From the NCBI GenBank assembly GCA_949592205.1, contig CATIUR010000006.1, positions 66,894,001 to 66,958,000 of the forward strand: a stretch of DNA of 64,000 nt, written 5' to 3'. This DNA is from Helichrysum umbraculigerum (taxonomy: Eukaryota; Streptophyta; Magnoliopsida; Asterales; Asteraceae). How positions within the stretch are numbered: position 1 is the first letter of the stretch; each line of letters opens with the position of its first letter. Position numbers and translations under genes: made by a program. This document shows positions 33,601-44,522 of the stretch, piece after piece. The notes beneath the pieces are model-generated. The model was given only the letters and a program-made list of their open reading frames with translations. It was not told the DNA's origin and searched no databases.

Positions 33601-36600
33601 TGGATTCTGAAAGTATATTGGTTTTGATGTCTAGACGGAATGTCACAAGAGGGACAACTTGTAAGCAAAGTTCTTTCTCCTGTATCAAGTTCTACCGCAA
33701 TTTTGATGTTCCACTTGGAAAGTTTTTGCGGGATAACTTACTCAATCAGGTTTCTTGAAACTCCACTTTTTTTTTTTTTTAATATTTATAGATTTTGGTC
33801 ACCAGCTTCATGCTATTACCTACAATAGTCAGTTTTTTCCTGCTTACTTTTGAGTAGAGTTGGGCCAGGTGGCAAAATGAGTAGGGTCATAACAAGCCAG
33901 TTAGGTGGTTTGTTGCGTGGGTTAAATCCGATCGGTTCAAGTTGGGCCTACCCACCTACAATTTTTTGCCTTTTTTTCCTGATTTTGCAACAAGTTGGGA
34001 TGTTATAAGCGTTTGAATACTTGTCCAACCCATTTAATCAGTTTAAACTGTTTCATCTTTTGATACCTTCACTTCGAGGTTTTTATTTTTATTATTTAAT
34101 ATTTTTATAAGATACATCTCTGACCTGTTGTCAAACAAATACAACCTCCATTGACCAATTTTCATACAAATGGGTTTTACTTGCCACCCCCACTTTTGAG
34201 CGTTCAACCTTCTCCGTAAAATACATTATGCAAGATTTTTCAATTGGCACTCACAGTTGTGAGCCTATGCAGAAGCTTTCGTGTGGAACCTGTAATGAAC
34301 TGCCAGAAGCTCATCTTCACTACTATGCACATCACAATAAGCAACTCACAATTCAAGTCAAACGTCTTCCTTTGGAATTGCACTTGCCTGGTCAAAATGA
34401 AGGAAAGCTTTGGATGTGGAGTTGTTGTGGCCAATGTGAACCCTCCAATGGAAGTTTAAAGTCCACTAAAAGAGTATTGGTTTCAGTTGCTGCTCGTGGT
34501 TTATCATTTGGAAAGTTTCTAGAACTTGGCTTCTCAAACCACTCTTCGTGGGAAGTACCATCTAGCTGTGGGCATTCCTTTTATAAGGACTACTTACACT
34601 TTTTTGGGTATGGAAATTTGCAATAATAAGAATGGTTAATACCTCAAACACTTGTCTATTTTACAGTATGTCTAATAGAGCTGGTGCTTTTGACCTATTT
34701 ACTTATGAATGGGTCAATTCGGGTTATGATCTATAATAGGTCAATTCGGGTTATGATCTCTAATCGGCCAATTCGGGTATATATAAAAATTTAACTGAAA
34801 GGGAAACAGGTAAAATAGGGGGTCGGCAGGGTTGGTGTCATAATGATGGATAAAGAGTGATTTGAAGATATCGTTGTTAAAGTTTGGTTCCGTTTCAACT
34901 ATTACCATTTGCAATTGTAAAGTTGAGGTGGCAAATTGTGTGGGTTGAATAGTGGGTCAATATGGCAACTTTAAGTGCGGGTTGAAATAGGCCGTCGGGG
35001 GTTAACATGAAACCCTCTGTTCAAAGTTTCAAAAAATTTACCGTAAGTAATTGGAGTTTCAAGTATGGATAACCGAGATTATGTTATTTCAATAATAATG
35101 TTGTTCTTTTTTATAATCAAAATAATTTAAGAGATACATTGTGGGCTACTTTCTGTCTGGATACCTGTTTGACCCATTTCCTTTGAAGCTGGTTTATTAA
35201 GTTTTTAACCGATTGACCCATTCATTAGTAAATGTGTTGATATTGCCACCTCTTATTGAAGGTAACCAGTTGACTTGTCTATGAAACTTATTTGATTGAT
35301 ATTTTATGATTTTGTGAAACTTGCAGATTAGGATCCATGGTTGCAATGTTTAGATACTCTACAGTAGCTACATACTCTGTGTCTCTGCCGCTTTGGAAGG
35401 TCGAGCGTCACAATTCAGTGCAAGGAGAATATCTTAAAGAAGAAGTTGAGGATGTATGTATATTTATGCGTAGTTTGTTGGCTTGGTGTTGAAAGTGGCA
35501 TTTGTATATTGTTAATTTATCTGCTCGATCATTGATGACTGTACTTTTTATGTGGTGTTAAGGTGCTCCGAGAAGGGCATAAGATATTTGCTGAGGTTGA
35601 GAATTCTCTTAAGAAAATTGAGAACGAGTATGTTGGATCACTGCTGAACCTTCAAGGATCATCTAAAAGATTCTCTGACATCCAAGAGATGTTGAAACAA
35701 GAGAAAGATCAATTTCAGGTTGGTCCTTTTTTTTTATTCTTATTGTTGGATGCCAATCATAGATAAATGAAATATCAAATTTCAAACTTGCTTGCTATCT
35801 GTTACTATATTGATTCTGGGCATCAAAGTGTTTGATCTAAATCTGAATTACATAAGCTGAGTATAGATTTGGCTTTGGTTAATGTAGGGTAATCATGCTT
35901 AGTGCTTGTTGTTCTGTTATCTAGACTACCTTTGGTATGTTATGCTTGATTTACAGAATAATGTGACCCAATAAAGAATATAAAATAATTGTATCTTTAG
36001 AAAGATGGGACTGTACATCGTGACCAATTTGAAAAATAGCAACCCTAAACTTAGATATGGTATTAAATAGTCCTATGGGTAATCCAATAATCTCATTTTA
36101 TTGAGGTAAATATGTGCATCAATTTGGTGGGAGAAGTTTTCCTTTGAGTTATCGTAAGTCAAGGGTTATAAGGAACTAATTTTGACTTAGATTATTATTA
36201 TTATTATTTATTTATTTATTTTTTTGTTTTGTAAATATGTGCATCAATTTGGTGGGAGAAGTTTTCCTTTGAGTTATTGTAAGTCAAGGGTTATAAGGAA
36301 CTAATTTTGACTTAGATTATTATTATTATTTTTTATTTATTTATTTATTTGTTTTGTAATAAAATAGAAGTTCCGAGTTACTCAAAAAATAGTCATTTTG
36401 ATACTCTTTAAGAACTTTGAAGAGCCATCTTAGGTTAACGTTCTAATGCTATATTCTTTTACACATCTCCTTTCCAGTTACGTGCATTAGGCTATTTTCT
36501 GTCATATGCCTGTCTGTCTTTTATGGATCCTGTCTCTATATATCTCCATATCATACTTATGGGATTCAAGGATTAAAATATACAACTATCGAATGTACAG

Positions 36601-39537
36601 GAATCTTATCGTCGTGTTATTCTATACAATGTAGGGTGATATGAAGAAGCTCACTGCAAGCACTAGTGATGTTTCAGTGGACAAATGCTTGCACAAGCCT
36701 CTCTACTTGAATCATATGCATTGGGAGCTCTTACTTCGTTCATACATCTGGGATGAACGTCTCTATTCACTTCTTTCATCTGAGCTTAAAGTTTGTGACC
36801 CCCAACTCAATGATAACTGTCAGGAAAACCAATCATCTATTGAAGATAGAGACTCTGCTGTACTTGTTCAAAGTGTTGAATCAGCATCTGATAACATTCC
36901 TGCTTTGATAGCGGATTCAACAGAAGAAATAAATAGCTTACGATGTGAAACAATAACAATTGAAGGTGATGATGAGTTACCTCTGGATTCTTCGAATCTG
37001 GTTGAGGCTGATCAAGAAAATAGTGTCCAAGGTGATCTTACTTCGTCATCTCAAATGGCGGTAAATGGTGGATTTTCGTTTTTAACTTCATCAAAATCAG
37101 CAGATTCTAAAGGATGGATGTGGACATCTTTCTCGCAAATTGAAAAGATGCATCTTAATGATATCCAAAGAGGATACTTGCCAAAATATGAACCTACCAA
37201 TAGCTATAAAGCAGGATCCATCATATACAAAATAATTACCGAAGAGGGTTCAAAGCTTCATTTTCCGTTGGGTTCTGGTAATCATATAGTATCAGATTAT
37301 GAAGATGAATTATCTAGTTTGATTGCATGTGCATTGGCTAAGATTTCATCAGAAGATGCGAATGATGAAACTAGATCATTTGATGATCCACAAAGAATGT
37401 CATCTTCAAGTTCCCCAAATTTGTCTTCCTTCGCCTCCATTGAGTCTGATGCTTCATCATTTGGTATTCCTTTAGAAGACTCACGGTTTTCTAGTTTTGA
37501 TGGGTTAGAATCTTTGGATTCTGTTGCTTCTTCAGGGCAACCTCATCGAATTATTTCTTTGGGAAGATTAGATAAGAAAGCTAAATATTCAGTAGGTTGT
37601 TTATTTGCTAAAGACTTCTTGAATCTTCGTGGTCAATGTGGCTTATCTGAATTGGATTATATAACTTCATTAAGCCGTTGTAAGAATTGGAATGCAAAAG
37701 GAGGAAAGAGTAAATCATTCTTTGCTAAAACTATTGATGACCGTTTCGTTATAAAGGAAATTAAGAACACCGAGTTTTGCTCGTTTATCGAGTTTGCTTC
37801 GGACTATTTCGGGTACATGAACCAGTGCTTTAATCAAGGAAACCAGACATGCCTAGCAAAAATTCTTGGGATTTATCAGGTTTGTTTTTTTCTTTCTATG
37901 ATTGCTTGGATTTTCTTAGAGGTGGTAAGTTGGGCGGTCTGGCATGTTGTGGGTCAAAACAGTTAAATTTTTGGTATCTGTCGATACGAGCTGGGTTGGT
38001 TGATACAGAAACAGTTTTGTCCAAAATAACTTTTATATAAGTAATCAGTGGGTCAAAAAAATATGATGACCTAAATTCGGTTCTTTTAAATATAATCTTG
38101 TTATATGAATAACATAAATTGCAAAGTTTTATGCATGAAGAAATTATACTTTAGGTGACTTCTGCCGCATGTGAGTCCCGCGTCCTTTTAAGTTGGTATC
38201 ATTTTGTATTACCTGTCTGATCTTACAGATAAAAGTGTAACCTGAAACAATGCACTAATACGTTAATGGGTTGAGATTACCATGTCTAGCTTTTTTTAAA
38301 GTTATATTGTATGTTATTCATTACCAATATCAATGGTTGCAGGTGAAGAAAAGAAAGAGCGGGGAAAAACATGATCTAATGGTGATGGAGAATGTCACAT
38401 ATGGCCGGAAAATTACTAGACAGTATGATCTGAAAGGAGCTCTGTATGCTCGTTTCAATGCTTCTGGTGATGGTGCAGAAGATGTTCTTTTGGACCAAAA
38501 TTTTGTGAACGACATGAACGTTTCTCCTTTATATGTTAGTATAAAAGCAAAGCGGAACTTGCAAAGGGCTGTATGGAATGACACTGCCTTTCTTAATGTG
38601 AGTATTACCTACTTTTATCTTCACTTATTCTGTTATTCATCTTGTGTTCGTTTCTGTTGGATGTTACGCCTACTCATTAACTTATCCTTTTTCTCTTTAC
38701 TGGGCGTCATAAAATGGGTGGGTCAGGGCAGGGGATGGGTCAAAATTATTGCACGTGACAACAGGCCTGGTTAGTAACATGAGAGCTGAATTTGTAGCTC
38801 CATTATCATAATTTAGAGGTGGCGAAATGGTTGGGTTGGTAACATGTCATTATTAATATGGATCCAAATGGGCCAGTTTCAGTACAGGTTGATGTGTGTT
38901 TACTGTTTGTCATTAAACATTTGTCTTATTCTTTTTGAACTTTTATAACTAACCAAACAATAAATAGGATTATATAAAAACTATATATTTAATTTTACTA
39001 CATAAATCTAATGTTTTTGCTAAATAAAATTAGGAGGTTGTATGCATAATTAATACACATTAGGCGACTTTCGACCCGTTCAACCCATCTTCATTATTTA
39101 TACACATCCGCATGCTGATTCGTTTTTTTAGTCATGTAACCAGGATAGGACCTATCATGTTTAGAATTTAGGTCAGGGACTTATTTTGTATTATTATTTT
39201 TTATATTCAGTCAATCGATGTGATGGATTATTCATTGTTGGTTGGAGTGGACTCGGAGCAAAAGGAGCTTGTTTGTGGCATAATTGATTATGTTAGACAG
39301 TATACTTGGGACAAGCAACTCGAGAACTGGGTCAAGTCTTTTGTTGTTCCTAAAAACCAATTGCCGACTATAATCTCTCCAAAAGAATACAAAAAGAGAT
39401 TCAGAAAGTTCATCGACACAAACTTTCTCACTGTTCCAAATGATTGGTGCTCTCAAAGATCATCTAACCGTTGCAGCCTCTGTGGTGTGAGTTCCGATCC
39501 AAAATCTCACGAGTTTGAACATGGTCATGAGAATTAA
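30638..39537 (+). CDS. FAB1: FAB1C/D-type phosphatidylinositol 3-phosphate 5-kinase, twelve coding exons, about 1469 aa
   Basis: Coding exons: 30638-30728, 30813-30846, 30967-31470, 31931-32075, 32484-32825, 32901-33749, 34273-34607, 35327-35453, 35563-35718, 36635-37879, 38343-38597, 39211-39537. They join in one frame with no stop. The enzyme converts PI3P to PI(3,5)P2 on endosomes and vacuoles. Domains: SHIWFPPEPEDREDD and an Asp run near the N-terminus; a CCT/chaperonin-like domain about residues 210-430 (NPNVVLVEKTVSRDIQES); the Cys-rich region about 620-800 (CGTCNELPEAHLHYYAHHN); and a C-terminal PIP kinase domain with FVIKEIK (likely ATP-binding Lys), QYDLKG and IDVMDYSLLVGVD. No FYVE domain is encoded, as in Arabidopsis FAB1C and FAB1D; the length is close to FAB1D. 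The exon 5 and exon 7 acceptors are my choice by frame and family fit. Confidence 0.92.
33853..34200. mobile_element. intronic MITE with GAGGTGGCAA-type ends (FAB1 intron 6), degenerate
   Basis: The left part GTTGGGCCAGGTGGCAAAATG and the right part TTGCCACCCCCACTTTTG face each other, with GGGTTAA/AACCCATT words inside. It belongs to the family at 34925-35252. The boundaries are approximate and no TSD was recognised. Confidence 0.5.
34925..35252. mobile_element. intronic MITE with GAGGTGGCAA / TTGCCACCTC ends (FAB1 intron 7)
   Basis: Perfect 10-bp inverted ends lie at 34925-34934 and 35243-35252. The inside has GTGGGTTGAA near one end and TTGACCCATTC near the other. Similar, more decayed copies lie in introns 4 (about 32140-32440), 10 and 11 (38815-39100) of this gene and in RABC1 intron 4 (23530-23880). 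Confidence 0.6.
36106..36355. repeat. 125-bp tandem duplication in FAB1 intron 9
   Basis: Two copies start GTAAATATGTGCATCAATTT at 36106 and 36231. They differ at one clear substitution (TTATCG against TTATTG) and in the length of the ATT/TTTA run. The copies are nearly identical, so the duplication is recent. Confidence 0.92.
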
Positions 39538-40211
39538 ATCTGTTACGAGGGGTGTTATATAGAATTTTGGATGCATATGTGGTGTGCTGTGTACATATAT
39601 AGCATGATCATGTTACATGACATTCTTGGTCACCCTCTCCCCATGTATTATGCACTTTTTAAGCAAATTTATGGGGAAATCTAGTTCCAAATTGATAGGT
39701 ATACAGATGCATATATTGTACACATGTTATGTTTGAAGAGTTATGTGTGTTGTTTGAAATGAATGATAGAAGGTTGTGGTAATTGATTGTAACCTTTTTC
39801 CTATTTCAAAGTTCTGGTTGGGGTTGGGAACTGTTGGTACTCCGTTGCTGAAAATGATTCTTTCATAATATGTATATACCAAATTTGGATGCAAAATTGT
39901 AAAGTTAAGAATGGTTTAATTTTTCCAATATTGAAGTTTTTAATATTTTAACCATATAAGTTTCTCGAGATAATACAATTTTTTTTAATATTTATAATAT
40001 TTTAACCGTACAAGTTCTTAATATTTTTAACCATGCAAGTTCAACTTTTTAATATTTTAACCATACAACTTCTTAATCCTTCAAGTTCAACTTTTTAATG
40101 GTTTAATCCGCTAGATGATACGAACAAAAATACATTGAAAAAGTGAATTTTTTTTTGACATTGAAAATTACATTTCATTATTAGTCAAATAAGAGTCTAC
40201 TCCTATTTATT
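39538..40211 (+). other. 3' flank of FAB1 with a short degenerate repeat
   Basis: 39538-39900 probably contains the 3'UTR. From about 39930 to 40110 a unit close to TTTTTAATATTTTAACCATACAAGTTC is repeated four or five times with changes. No further gene is seen. Confidence 0.55.
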
Positions 40212-40213
40212 TA

Positions 40214-40467
40214 CTCCCTCCGTCCCAAATTAAGTGTCCTGGTTTGACTTTTTGAGTCTTCCCTTTTCAACTTTGACCTTAAATATTTTTGTTTGTGTTA
40301 CATAATACTTGATGCAAAATATATGTATGGATTGGATTTTAAATATATTTTCATTGGTATAATTTTCATAAAGTAATATATAACACAAACAAAAATATTT
40401 AAGGTCAAAGTTGAAAAAGAAATACTTCCAAATCTGATACAGGACACTTAATTTGGGACAGAGGGAG
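40214..40467. mobile_element. Stowaway (Tc1/Mariner) MITE
   Basis: The ends CTCCCTCCGTCCCAAATTAAG and its near-perfect complement are the classic Stowaway terminus, flanked by TA (40212-40213 and 40468-40469). Long internal pairing (CAAAAATATTTAAGGTCAAA) makes it foldable over most of its 254 bp. Confidence 0.95.
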
Positions 40468-40667
40468 TAGATAATAAAATTACCCCTTAACAAATTATTA
40501 ATTATTATTATTATTAATTAATTAATTAATTATTAATTAATATTAATTAGCAAACACTTATGAATAGTACGTGTTTATTTAAAATAGTTTAAAAGTTAAT
40601 ATATAATAAACTATTTTGATAAAAATAAGTAATGAAAGATCAGCCCAATTGTTAGATTTGTTGTTAT

Positions 40668-42994
40668 TGTAAGGCCCGGTCCTTACGCAAACCAAAACAT
40701 ATCTTTTTAATATTATAAAACAAGTGGAAGCGCGTCCCCAAAATATTACTATCCGTTAATTACATCAAAATTGCCAATTGAACGCGTCAAAGGCCTTTTT
40801 CTAAAGTTATATTGTTGTCAAGTTTAACGACGACCAAAATATGACAACATTAGTTAAGCATTTACAACCATATTAGTTACAACCCCTATTAACACAAACG
40901 GGCCTTATATAAAACGTTTCCAAAAAGGCAACCACAAAAGATCAGAGTTGCGCCAAGCTTTAGTCAAACTTCCAGTCAACATCTACAACCCGAACATCTA
41001 CATCAACAACAAGCTAACCTAATCTGCAAAAAGAATCAACAACGAGGGATTAGCTCACGCTAAGTGAATGGAACCGTAACCGACGGTTCAACCCACTCAT
41101 AACAAGTCTTACAACTAAGCAACAACCACAAGTAAAACACATAAGCACATAACGTCAAGAGGACCGGCGGTTCCTGGTATCCACCCAACCCAGAAACCAC
41201 GACTACTGGGCGCTACGCCATTCCCAGTAATCGACCGATAGCTTGAGTACTACCTTCACTGACTAGGCTTGTTCTCAACTATGTGTCTCAAAGAAACCTC
41301 GACAACTACACAGTAGTACCCAAACCCAACCAACAACAGTTGACCTCTGAAAACAACCATATTGCATTCACAATGCAAAAGCACACAACAACAAGCAACA
41401 GTTCACAACTGTTATCAACTAAACAACAATTCAACAACAATCACACAACAACACATATATTCAGTAATATAAACAAACAGACAAGACTGGTACCGGTACG
41501 ACCAATAACAACAACCTACTGATATAAACAATCCTGGTTACCCGTTGTAACCGAACCCGTTACAACTGGGTGAAACCGAGGACTACAATTCCACTCACCG
41601 ATAGTCAAGATCTTCAACTCAGTGGTCTTATATTACTGAGTTGCCGCCCGCTTATCTGAATAAACAAATAATAACCAAGTCAGTATCTCGCCTCATCAAT
41701 GTATATCTTATACCAATACAAATTCATATATTTCAAAACATATATTTCTAAGCATAAAGTGCCACTAAAATGTCACGGAAGTGCCACTAAAGCAATATCA
41801 TATACAATACCCAATTGACTTTAAACTCTTTCATTAAGCCCCGAAACCCCTTAAAATCGTTCACATTATTATGTATTTCTTTTAATAAAAAGTGCCACTA
41901 AATTACCGTTTAAGTGCCACAAAAGGAATGTCAACCATAAGTGCCACTAAAAACACCATCTTCTAAACACTTATGCATTTTCAAAATTTACAAAATCCTT
42001 CAAAATAATTCATGCAAACGCGATCCGGATCAAAGTGGCTGGATCGCGTTCACCTTTAGAAAAAGTTCTGTCACCGAAATACACATGGCAACGCGATCCG
42101 GAACAAGGTGCTGGATCGCGTTCGTATGACCAAAAACTCGACTATATTAAATTATAACTAAGGAACGCGATCCTGGTTCAAGGCTGGGATCGCGTTTGAC
42201 ACTTTTTCAGCAACAAAACTCAGGCATATAACACTTTTCAGCTCGAGCCAAACCCCCAAAATTCACCAAATCAGTTTATAAACACGAATTTACCCAAAAA
42301 ATGACCATAACTTCGACCATAAACATGTAATAACAACAACAAACACTTTCTAACAACAATCTAACTCATGCATCACTATCAAACCAAATCAAAATCATCA
42401 AACCCTAACCTATGAACTAAATGAAGAACACTAACCATTTCTAGCATTCAATCATCATATGATCATGTAAAATCGTTACCTAATCATGTTGTAACTAATA
42501 TCTAGCATCAATTTCACATAATCACATATGTTCATCATTTTCCCAATTCCTACAAAATGAACTCAAGAACACTAGAATTACTTACAATCAATGGGGAAGA
42601 TGATATGGATGATGATGAAACTCAGATTCCCTTTAGCTAGATTCAATCTCAAGATTTTGTGTTCTTGGTTTTTCTTTGAATTAGAGAGTTTAGAAGATTT
42701 AGGTGAAATGAAGAACAAATGATGAAATGGTAGATAAGAAATGATCCAGAGAATTCCACCGCCCCATCTTTTATTAAGTATAAATTATACCCGTTCTTAA
42801 CCTATTGTCTGGAACCCGAAAATACCCGTAAGTCAAAGTACTTTTATTTTACCATCAACTTTAACTTTTTAAAACAAACAATATTTTACTTGTCACAATT
42901 AAAACTGAGGCTCTTTTACTTGTTTATTCTTAAATAAACCAACCACACTTATTAAAATACAATTTATTTTCAGGTCCAGAAACAGGGTGTTACA
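40668..42994 (-). repeat. 3' LTR of TR-GAG copy 2
   Basis: It starts TGTAAGGCCCGG and ends GGGTGTTACA on the + strand (2327 bp). It includes AGTGCCACTAAA repeats (41758-41965) and three AACGCGATCC...GGATCGCGTT inverted repeats (42017-42196). Confidence 0.93.
42017..42196. repeat. three AACGCGATCC / GGATCGCGTT inverted repeats
   Basis: Units at 42017-42050, 42090-42122 and 42164-42196 each have 10-bp arms around a 13-14-base loop. The arms are constant and the loops related but variable (GGATCAAAGTGGCT, GGAACAAGGTGCT, TGGTTCAAGGCTG). The other LTR copy is at 45873-46052. Confidence 0.9.
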
Positions 42995-43010
42995 AATCTT
43001 CCCCCCTTAA
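42995..43010 (-). other. polypurine tract, TR-GAG copy 2
   Basis: On the minus strand TTAAGGGGGGAAGATT runs into the 3' LTR; this is the plus-strand primer site. Confidence 0.85.
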
Positions 43011-43089
43011 AGGATTTCGTCCCCGAAATCCAATTCCACACATAATAGACCAAACGCTACAATCACACATGGGCATACAATACTATAAA

Positions 43090-44340
43090 CTATATTACAT
43101 CAAAGTAATTATAGAATCTACCTTGGTTATTCACTTCGAGCAATTCCCCCACTGTCATTTGATCTCCCACTGTCATATGAAAAGCTCGTGGAGGCGCCAT
43201 CTTTCTCTTTTGTCCAATTGATGATGCAGAACCCGAACCAGAACCTGAACTTCCAGCTAAACCCGAACCTTGTCTAACATATTCCGGACATTGACCTGCC
43301 CGATGACCCTCTTTCTTGCAGTTCCAACACACAGACTGAGGAAAAGTACAATCTCTACTACCATGCCCCAATGCTCCACACTTTATGCACCTTAATGTTT
43401 GAGGAGTACATGGACCCGAATGCCTCGACCTACAATTGGCACACCAAGGGTTTGGATCACTACCCACCGAGCCCTCATTAAACTCAATCCTTCGGTTCTG
43501 ACTCTTATTTCCAGTAGTACCACTCTTAGATTGTTGCACAGACTTATTCTTACCCAACTTTTCCCATGCTTGATTGTCACTATGCACCGACCTAGCTAAC
43601 TCAAAAGCCTCGGTCAAATTACGAGCCAACCTCACTGATGTCCGGTACTGTGGTGGTAAAGTCTTAACAAAATGGGTAATCCTAGTCCTCTCGTCTGGAA
43701 CCCATTGTTGAACAAATCTTAACTTATCGGTGAATTGATTGATAAGTTCATCCATTGTCATTTTCTCAGAAAACTCCAAATCTAGAAATTCATGCCTAAG
43801 TCTAATCATATCAAACTCAGAGCAGAATTGTTTACTAATCTCTCTATGAAACTCAGCCCAAGTAATTCTAGATCTTTGCTCCGGTGTCATTTGTGCAGTC
43901 GCTGTATCCCACCAGTTCATAGCTTGGCCTTTCAATAACTGAACCGCATACTTAACTCTCAACTCATCTTCACACTGACACACATCAAATTTCCTCTCAG
44001 TGTCCCTTAACCAATTCAATGTCACCATCGGATCATTACCTCCCTCAAATTCTTTGGGTCCACACGCCTTAAAAGTCTTAAATGAACACAACTTATTCTG
44101 CTGATGTGGAGGAGGAGACTGATACGCTTGCTGAGCTACCCTAGATTGTAACTCCAAGTACAACTGTTCAATCTTTTTGAGTCTTATCACATCATCTTCC
44201 AATTGCAACACATAATCCTCTTGACTAGTTTCATCATGATGAACATTTGAGGTACCACCCTGATTAACATTATTAATTTATGGAGGTGGAAGCTCATTTC
44301 TAGTAGCATTATTGGGAGTCGTATTCTCATCATCTGCCAT
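43090..44340 (-). pseudogene. Gag polyprotein of TR-GAG copy 2, with an early nonsense codon
   Basis: The frame is open from 44277 to 43090 (over 390 codons) and includes the gag domain (CSFKTFKACGPKEFEGG, NWLRDTERKFDVCQCEDELRV, GQAMNWWDTA), a CRSRHSGPC segment and two CCHC knuckles, CIKCGALGHGSRDC and CWNCKKEGHRAGQC, then a Gly/Ser-rich tail. The natural start appears to be the ATG at 44338-44340 (MADDENTTPNN), but codon 21 is TAA (44278-44280), in frame with the rest. A one-base change from CAA would explain it. Translation might restart downstream, as the main domain is whole. No protease or RT follows. Confidence 0.8.
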
Positions 44341-44507
44341 TCCTGTACTCACAACCAAAACACAACTTGCAACTTGTTAATCGTTAGCATTCACTATACT
44401 AACCAATCCCCAATCCCAAAGCTAATCCCACTTACCGGAATGTTTGACTAAAACCGAAATAAGTTTGGGATTGAACATTCGCAAATGCCCAATTCATCCA
44501 AACCTAT

Positions 44508-44519
44508 GCTCTGATACCA
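44508..44519 (-). other. primer binding site (initiator Met-tRNA), TR-GAG copy 2
   Basis: On the minus strand TGGTATCAGAGC lies three bases from the 5' LTR, the usual PBS. Confidence 0.9.
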
Positions 44520-44522
44520 ACT

